A stretch of DNA of 64,000 nucleotides from Pocillopora verrucosa. Lineage: Eukaryota > Cnidaria > Anthozoa > Scleractinia > Pocilloporidae. This document shows positions 58,201 through 64,000 of the stretch, in pieces; position 1 is the first letter of the stretch, and each line of letters begins with the position of its first letter. The stretch is from contig NC_089315.1 in NCBI RefSeq assembly GCF_036669915.1, forward strand, positions 16,266,003-16,330,002, given 5' to 3'. The notes beneath the pieces were generated by a model. The model saw only the letters and a program-made list of their open reading frames with translations. It ran no database searches and was not told where the DNA came from. A program made the position numbers and the translations under genes.

Positions 58201-61200
58201 AAGATCTTAAAGAAAGGATGGAAATAATTCAACGTTTGGAAAAGCTTCGGCAAGAATCGGTGACCTTCTGGGTGGATTTTTTAAAGAAATACTTCATTTC
58301 ATCACGAAGCGTTTCGGTAAGTACAACCTTGAGAAATACCATTGAATTTAAGAGGTTATGAGGGTGTGTTAATCCCCTATACCCTAGTACCTGTACCCAT
58401 ATTCTCCTAAAAAGGAGAATTTGTTTAGCAATCAAAAGCTTCTTTAGTTACTGATCATTTCTTATATTCTCGTGACCTTGGTGTGTGATTAAGGGGTGAT
58501 ATTTTAAGGAGAAATTAGATGCTAGTCACTCTTAGGGATTACAAGGCTAAGAATTCATTTCCTGCGACCACGGGAGTGATGGAACAAAGGAAATATTGTA
58601 AATCCTCGGTTACCTTCTTACAACAGCGGCCAGGGATATTTTGAAAATTGACCACATAACTTTTTTAGATTACAGGAAAACCAAGCGCGCAACTAATGAA
58701 AGAAATGTCAGAAGGAGAAAAGAAACGAGTGGCTGAACAGCGGGAATCTCTTGGTGAGGAAGGATTGAAAAGGAAACGGCAGAGGCTGGAAAAGGCGACA
58801 GACGAGAACGAGGTAAACATTGATAAACTCATCACCAAAGGATTTATGTGGGTAAAGTACCTGGAAAGTCTATGGGTGAAGCGAGGAAATGCGTAAGGTT
58901 GCCGTGACAACAATGTTAGCCGTCGAAAAATACTTGCCAATACTCACCTACCGAGCTTGTACGAATCTACTTTCTGTAGCGTCATGGTTGTTATGCTGAA
59001 ACAGCCGCATCCTAACTGATTGATTGATGTCAGAGTGTAACAAAGTACTTGCAAGTGGTTGCATACAGAGCTGTCAATAAGAGAGGGTAGATGGCCAAAA
59101 CCGCCATATTTTGTCGGCTACTTTGACCTCCTTTTGCCATAATTTCTGATGAGAAATCGTTCATTTATCCGAAAGCCATCGAAGCAATCTGCATAGTAGC
59201 CATATCCCAGTTTGTGTGAATCGATTTGTCTTTCACAATGTTCTCGAAGGTTCGAGCAAACTTCATAGAATGCTCGGGACTAAATAGTTGCTGGTCTTTT
59301 TTTTAAACTGACGAAACAACGTCCACGGTAACTTGGCCGCACATTATTTCTGATATAACTTTTACTTTTAAACTTATTAACAACCTTGTGCACTTACCTA
59401 TCGGTCGCTGTTCGCGTCTTACAAAAAAACGGCTGTACCTTAGTGCTCCATTCCCCACTTCTAGGTAGCTCCCCCTCCGGATATAGTGAACAGTCTCCCT
59501 GTGCCTTCCACATCCAGTATCAGTTTCCATCCAATCAAGATGTTCAGTAACAGGCGGCAAGATGGCTGCAATGATTCTGAGAGTGAAGCAAAGAAGTTTC
59601 CTGTATCGGAGATACCATATTCGTTCCAGCTGGACCACGTATCCACATTGTTTGCAAAGGTAGGACCACAAGTTTAGCTCTATGTTAACAATTTTGATAT
59701 GCATACACAAAAAAGACTCGAGGGCAAAACCTTAACTGAAGTTGTTCATAAAATTTCCAAAATTATGCTTTCGGTCCTGTGAAAGGTACGACACAGGCTT
59801 ATTACTATGCGAACACGTGTAGGAAAGAAGCTATTTCCAGCAATAGGGACATTTAGTGACCGACCGGTCAACTAAAGAACTGAACGAACGAACGTGCGAA
59901 TGAGCCGTCGAGCGAACGAACGAATGAGCGTATGTGTGAACGAGCCAACGGACGAGACAATAAACGAGCCGACGAACGAGACAACGGACGAATCCCTTTT
60001 TTCCAAAAATATGTTCAATATGCTTCCTCTGTGTTTCTTTACAGCTTACCGTTTTACTTGATACAGCAGTCGTACCAGAGGAACTCAAACCTTACCTGAG
60101 CTTGTACCTAGAAGTGATATTCGAGTCCCCTTTGTTGAGAGACGGAGGTATGATGTGTTCCCTGAATCCCAGCACAAACATATCTTTTAGTCTGCGCTTT
60201 TTTTAAAATACAAACTACCTGTAGTTTTCCTCTTTCAAGTAACCTTGCATTCAGTAAAGAATATTCTTCACACCACTGTTGTGATAGAATTAACATCAGG
60301 TACAGATGCATGTACATGCATGGACGAGACGGGCCTCGTTCGGTCTGTGTCTTAGAACTCAAGCACAAAAGAAGAACGCGAGCACAGTTTTACTTCGATC
60401 GATCAAGGTCAGCATATAACATATCTCTTACGGGCTTCACGTGTCTTTTCTTTTTTTTTTTCTGTGAAGTAACACCTCCGACACATCTTATTATCTACCA
60501 TCCGTAAGAAAGGTAGAAAACAATGAAAAGATAAAATCGTTCTGTTATATTTAAGTTACTGCATTATGGAGAAGTGTCAGGAGTCTGCGGGTCATTACCA
60601 GGTTGCGGACACCATCAGCTGTGTCATCACCGAGGAAGCGCCATAGATCTAGCTGAATTGATGCTAAATTTACCATCAAATATTATCATCGTCATCATCA
60701 GATGAGGTGACGAATCTACCATCCAGACTTAGGAGAATTTCTCTAACTTCTTATGAACCGTTAAAAAACTTCGAGAAGAATACCTACATGATTAAACTGA
60801 TTTCTTGTAACTTCTCATTTATTTGAATTTCAGTTCTTATTCCGCATGAGCAAGTGGTAGCGGAGCTTGCTGCAGACACTCTTGATCACGTGTCTTCTCT
60901 AGGACTGAAAGGAAGTAGATTCACACCAGAAGAGTTCCCACAACTTGCTTGCATTACTCTAAAGGTTAGCTGCAAATATCAGATGATATTTAGTTTTGCG
61001 CTCTCCTGTGCTTCATAATAACCTCGAATACCCTACATTGAGTCAGAAACGTTACAATATGTTTGAAATAATGTTCTACTTGTTTCCTGCGAAATTCCTC
61101 CGTAGCTTGAAGTCGAGAAGTATGAGAAGGGAATCCACTGGCTACAGGATTTGCTGTACAAGGCTCAGTTCACGAAAGATAGGCTCGAGATTGTGGGAAA

Positions 61201-64000
61201 AAAGATGATGAATGATGTGGCGAGGTGAGAATGCTGGAAATAAAAAGTAAAACTATAAACAACGAAGTTTTATTGTTTTGTTTTGTTTTTTTTCGTTGTT
61301 GTTGTTGTTTTGTTTTGTTTATATCCTTTAAGTAGACGGGTTTTTTAGAAGGGAAGTTTACTTGGAATGTGAGCACAAATGATGTCCTTCTCCTTTGATC
61401 TAAGATCAAGAGTCTACCCTGTCCACCCCTGTGCTTTTGACTAACAATTAGCAGGCATCTATCCCTCCCAAAGCATCACTGGGTCTTGGCTAGGCATTAA
61501 TCCCCTTTTAGTATGTACTCGTATGTGGCCATGTGAAAACTTTGCAAGAGCAGGCACTAAACAATCTATGGTTTTCTTTCACACCAGCAAGAAGAGAGAA
61601 ATGCGACCTGTGACTAAAGCTCTAATAAGAGACATTGTGTTTACTAAAGGTAAAATTAAGATTAAATAGCTTATATTTAGCGTTATAAATCCTGAAGAAG
61701 CCTGGCATAGGAATAGCAGGAATTGTGCGATAAACATAGCGACAGTGCCTCATGAGAAACATTCATTAATTTTATAGCGCTTCACTGCTTTACTATGATT
61801 CAGAAATGCCTTATCTTAGAATCTCCTCATCAATTACTTTTTTTTTGCCCCACTTTTCAGAAAGTAATATGTATTCAGCCAACATGGTGAGGCAGTACAG
61901 TTTCCTGAACCAGTTGATTTCTGACCTTGAAAATGATGCATCCAAGGTTTGTGAGCTTGTCATGTATGCTTGTAACATGGTGAGAATAACCCTGCTAATA
62001 TAAAATATATATCGCTGTTAAAGAAAGATGTTTTTTCGTCTTGTCACGAGCGCGGGACAAAGAAACATTTCTGAGTCCCCACGAGGAATCGAGCCTCAGA
62101 CCTTCGGATTCCGCGCTCCGATGCTCTACCACTGAGCCACAGAGACTCCATGGTGAGCGAGGTCTATTACGAAGTTCATATGACACGCGTCCTGCATACT
62201 GCTAGGATCAGCAATGTCGATAGCGTAATGTTTGTAGATAGAAATGAGAGAGATGGTAAATTTTGAGCTCGGTAAAGAAATAAAGAAAGATGTTCTTTCG
62301 CCTTGTCACGAGCGCGGTACAAGCGTTGTCCATATAGCTGTTGTGCGACACATAAACTTAATCCATTTTGGCATATGGCTGAATGTAGGGCCTTCGTCTC
62401 GGTACAAAGGTCATGAAGGCGGGCGAGGATGGGGGATCTAAGATCCTATTTCACAACCCAAAATTTTCTTCCGAAATTCAAATTCTCGGTCCAAAGTGTG
62501 TCATAAGGCCTATTCCCAGGCCTAATATATAGATTTAGCCATTCATATGGAAAATTGTCTAAACTTTTTTTTTTTTTTTTTCAGGTCATAGAAAAAGTTG
62601 AAAAGCTTCGATCTCTTTTGACGCAGCCTTCAAACTTGCGGGTTCACGTGGCAGCCGATGTGAACAGATTACCGGATAATCCGCATGTGCCATGGAAAAC
62701 AAACCTGTTACTTGATACCTCTGCTGTAATACCAAAGAAGTAAAGCTTTTTTTTATATAGTCGCCGATGTTAAATTTTCATGTTACATTATGAATGTTTA
62801 TAGCTTTAGCTACGTCGAAATCTTTTCCTTAATAATTTTCCTTCTTTTTGTTTTGTTACAGCATCCCGCCAGTTAAGAGATCCAGTGCTTTCCTTGCCGA
62901 TAGTCCTGGCCATGGTAAAATAGTCGGTGTTGGAGCAGTGGAGTCGTCGTTTCTTTACCAAACCACTAAGTGTATTGACAGTTTTGATCATCCAGACCTC
63001 CCCGCAATCATGGTGTTCCTGGAATGTTTGACCACTTTAGAGGTAAATCAGCGTGTAATTTAGGAGTATGGAGTTGAGAAAAACTTGAAAAAATTGAATT
63101 TCGTGGGAAAAGTTATGCAAGATTGCTCTGGTTTTACTTCACTACGCTTAGTAATTGGTCAGGGCAGCATATAAAACCTTTTACATCCATCCGGTTTAAA
63201 ACAAAAGCCAAACGCGACCTACTTACCCAGATTTTCCCGCGCTTCAGACCATTTAGCTCTCATTGGTTCCTTGTGTTGTTTTCCTTTGTTCTGATTGGCT
63301 AGTTGTGCTTACTTTAGCTTACACGCTCAATCGAAAAGCGCTCTGTCTAATAAAAAACAATATGAAGGGTTCACTCAAAGACAAACTATCAAAAGTACAG
63401 ATTTTTTGAGAAATATTCAACTACAGAATTTTTCATGACTTTAATGAATCCTGGTTACGGATTTTTTTTAATTTTCGCACAACTTGGACTCGGTTATTTT
63501 CTTTCTGTGGAAAAAGTTATGCAGCATGATGGAAAGCCTTTTACAAAAAATAAAGTTAAAGGTTAGGTTAAGAAAATGTCCTAAACCTTGAGCGGATCAA
63601 GTATGCTTTTAATTTTAATTGTAAAGAATGTTTATACCTTTCCTCTTCTAGGGACCAATATGGCGCCAAGTTCGTGGACTGGGATTGTCCTATGGATACG
63701 GGTAGGTAATCTCGCTGCTCTGATAAAAAGTTTGAAGATTCAAACGATAAGAACGAGATTTTGTCAAAATATATTTTAGTGTTATTCCTGTTGGGAACGG
63801 GTCAACTTGAGTGGCTTGGATAAATATTAAGCTATCATAAGGCGCAAGTGGAAAACTCCTCATCGTGCTGCTGCAGAGACAGGGATCAAAAATAATAATC
63901 CCTTTTTTATTATCTCAACTCGACCCATGTTCTTCATGGAATTTACGATTGAGTGTCGAAAGTAATTCGGGTTTGCTTTAGTTTGGCTATAGTTTGCTTT
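52284..64000 (+). CDS. M16 metalloprotease, C05D11.1/YOL098C-like (3' end outside)
   Basis: Seventeen phase-consistent exons: 52284-52425, 52962-53044, 54167-54325, 54994-55149, 55753-55806, 56026-56148, 57684-58316, 58669-58812, 59465-59659, 60045-60147, 60834-60964, 61106-61224, 61588-61649, 61861-61946, 62585-62739, 62862-63042 and 63652-63701. At least 858 residues are seen; relatives are about 1000. The inverted zinc motif HTLEH is at 59-63 (His59, Glu62 and His63), within DDDGLPHTLEHLVFMGSEKY. A likely third ligand is Glu152 in GVVYCEMQGRE. The early part GTNAWTSTDHTAYT is typical of the M16C group. The chain has a large central segment from one 211-codon exon. The compartment is unknown; no clear targeting signal starts at MAENFEQISSF. 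No human orthologue of this subtype comes to mind. The gene carries many intronic repeats. Confidence 0.9.
52602..52664. repeat. Near-perfect palindrome, 31-bp arms
   Basis: AGGACATCAATTATTTAAA...CTCATAAA and its complement face each other across a single base, with one mismatch. It lies in the first intron of the M16 gene, about 180 bp after the first donor. Confidence 0.95.
54437..54639. mobile_element. piggyBac-like MITE with TTAA target
   Basis: Terminal inverted repeats CCCTTTAACTCCC and GGGAGTTAAAGGG frame 203 bp. TTAA lies directly outside both ends (54433-54436 and 54640-54643). TTAA duplication and CCC-starting ends are the hallmark of piggyBac-type elements. Confidence 0.8.
54645..54745 (-). 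mobile_element. SINE fragment, family S2, with tRNA-like head
   Basis: Reversed, it reads ACAATGGCCCTACTGGATAG, CTCTGGGTCCGAAGTCCTGG and GTTAATGTGTTGTGTTCTT. The last block matches the start of the copy at 44265-44580. The head has A-box and B-box-like spacing. Confidence 0.5.
57036..57118 (+). pseudogene. Decayed duplicate of M16 exon 9
   Basis: This intronic stretch matches the 3' part of exon 9 (59573-59659) with scattered changes: GAGTGAAACAAAGAAGTTTC here, GAGTGAAGCAAAGAAGTTTC there; then GTTCCAGCTGAACGACGTAT against GTTCCAGCTGGACCACGTAT. In the exon 9 frame it has stops (for example after AEIP and after DVSTV), so it cannot be a working exon. It lies upstream of exon 7, so the copy is out of order. 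Confidence 0.85.
57162..57365. mobile_element. piggyBac-like MITE, degraded copy
   Basis: Parallels 54437-54639 over its length: CCTTTAACTCCCAAGATC at the left and GAGAGTTAAAGGG at the right. The flanking TTAA is no longer visible on both sides. It lies in the sixth intron of the M16 gene. Confidence 0.75.
58375..58560 (-). mobile_element. MITE-like dispersed repeat, family B
   Basis: GGAGAATTTGTTTAGCAATC, ATTCTCGTGACCTTGGTGTG and AGGAGAAATTAGATGCTAG follow the same order as at 30346-30600. Ends are approximate. Confidence 0.55.
59876..59992. repeat. Degenerate (ACGA)n-type repeat
   Basis: Imperfect four-base repeats (GAACGAACGAACG and similar) interspersed with ACGAGCC and ACGAGAC blocks, in the ninth intron of the M16 gene. 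Confidence 0.85.
61262..61322. repeat. T-rich simple repeat
   Basis: GTTTT and GTT repeats within the twelfth intron of the M16 gene. Confidence 0.8.
62010..62160 (-). mobile_element. tRNA-like SINE, best copy of the GCGCGGAATCCGAAGG family
   Basis: Reversed, AGTCTCTGTGGCTCAGTGGT, then AGAGCATCGGAGCGCGGAAT and CCGAAGGTCTGAGGCTCGATT form a cloverleaf-like head. Acceptor AGTCTCT pairs with GGGGACT, and T stem GAGG with CCTC. The anticodon loop has eight bases. The body carries CGCTCGTGACAAG, and a partial second unit (62245-62325) with the same body follows. Confidence 0.7.
62245..62325 (-). mobile_element. Partial second unit of the same SINE
   Basis: GAGCTCGGTAAAGAAATAAAG and CTTGTCACGAGCGCGG repeat the body of the neighbouring unit; no head is attached, because the tRNA part is missing. 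Confidence 0.6.

Noticed and set aside
59303-59710. Minus-strand open frame of 135 codons
   Set aside because: It is antisense to exon 9 of the M16 gene, which has splice sites and family support.
59876-59992. CRISPR-like array
   Set aside because: It is a degenerate four-base repeat in an intron of an animal gene.

Overview
The window is animal nuclear DNA: AT-rich, with small exons in long introns, canonical GT-AG splice sites, AATAAA signals and many short dispersed repeats. Its repeats (tRNA-headed SINEs, short palindromic MITEs, a CR1/L2-like LINE end) and the secreted PAN/EGF/LamG genes suggest a cnidarian, most likely a stony coral or relative. The species is an inference, not something the sequence proves.

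Layout. 1-10.1 kb is gene-poor and is framed by a large imperfect inverted repeat (about 1-1757 against 8425-10105); between the arms lie a U6 snRNA-like copy, SINE/LINE/MITE fragments and otherwise featureless DNA. 10.3-13.9 kb (+) and 24.9-34.4 kb (-) hold two convergent paralogues encoding secreted proteins of PAN/apple, EGF, calcium-binding EGF and LamG-like domains. Between them, 14.7-21.4 kb (-) holds a small family of signal-peptide genes, one apparently intact and several decayed. 30-38 kb is mostly intergenic or first intron, ending in an unrecognised coding-like tract on the minus strand at 37.3-38.2 kb.

The right half is conserved housekeeping sequence. NEK6/7-type kinase (+, ten coding exons, 38281-44751) is complete. 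Proteasome subunit beta type-7 (-, eleven coding exons, 46845-52172) is complete, with catalytic Thr, Asp and Lys in register. An M16 metalloprotease of the C05D11.1/YOL098C type (+, seventeen coding exons seen, from 52284) runs off the right edge. PSMB7 and the M16 gene are divergent, with only 111 bp between start codons, so they probably share a promoter.

Most of the unusual structure is in introns. A PSMB7 intron carries a trimeric array of perfectly folding tRNA-like units bounded by a 15-bp target duplication, and next to it a foldback element nested inside a second inverted-repeat element. The M16 gene carries a decayed copy of its own exon 9 upstream of exon 7 and two related TTAA-flanked MITEs. 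Exon calls were made by eye from splice consensus, reading phase and remembered family sequence; no search or alignment was run.
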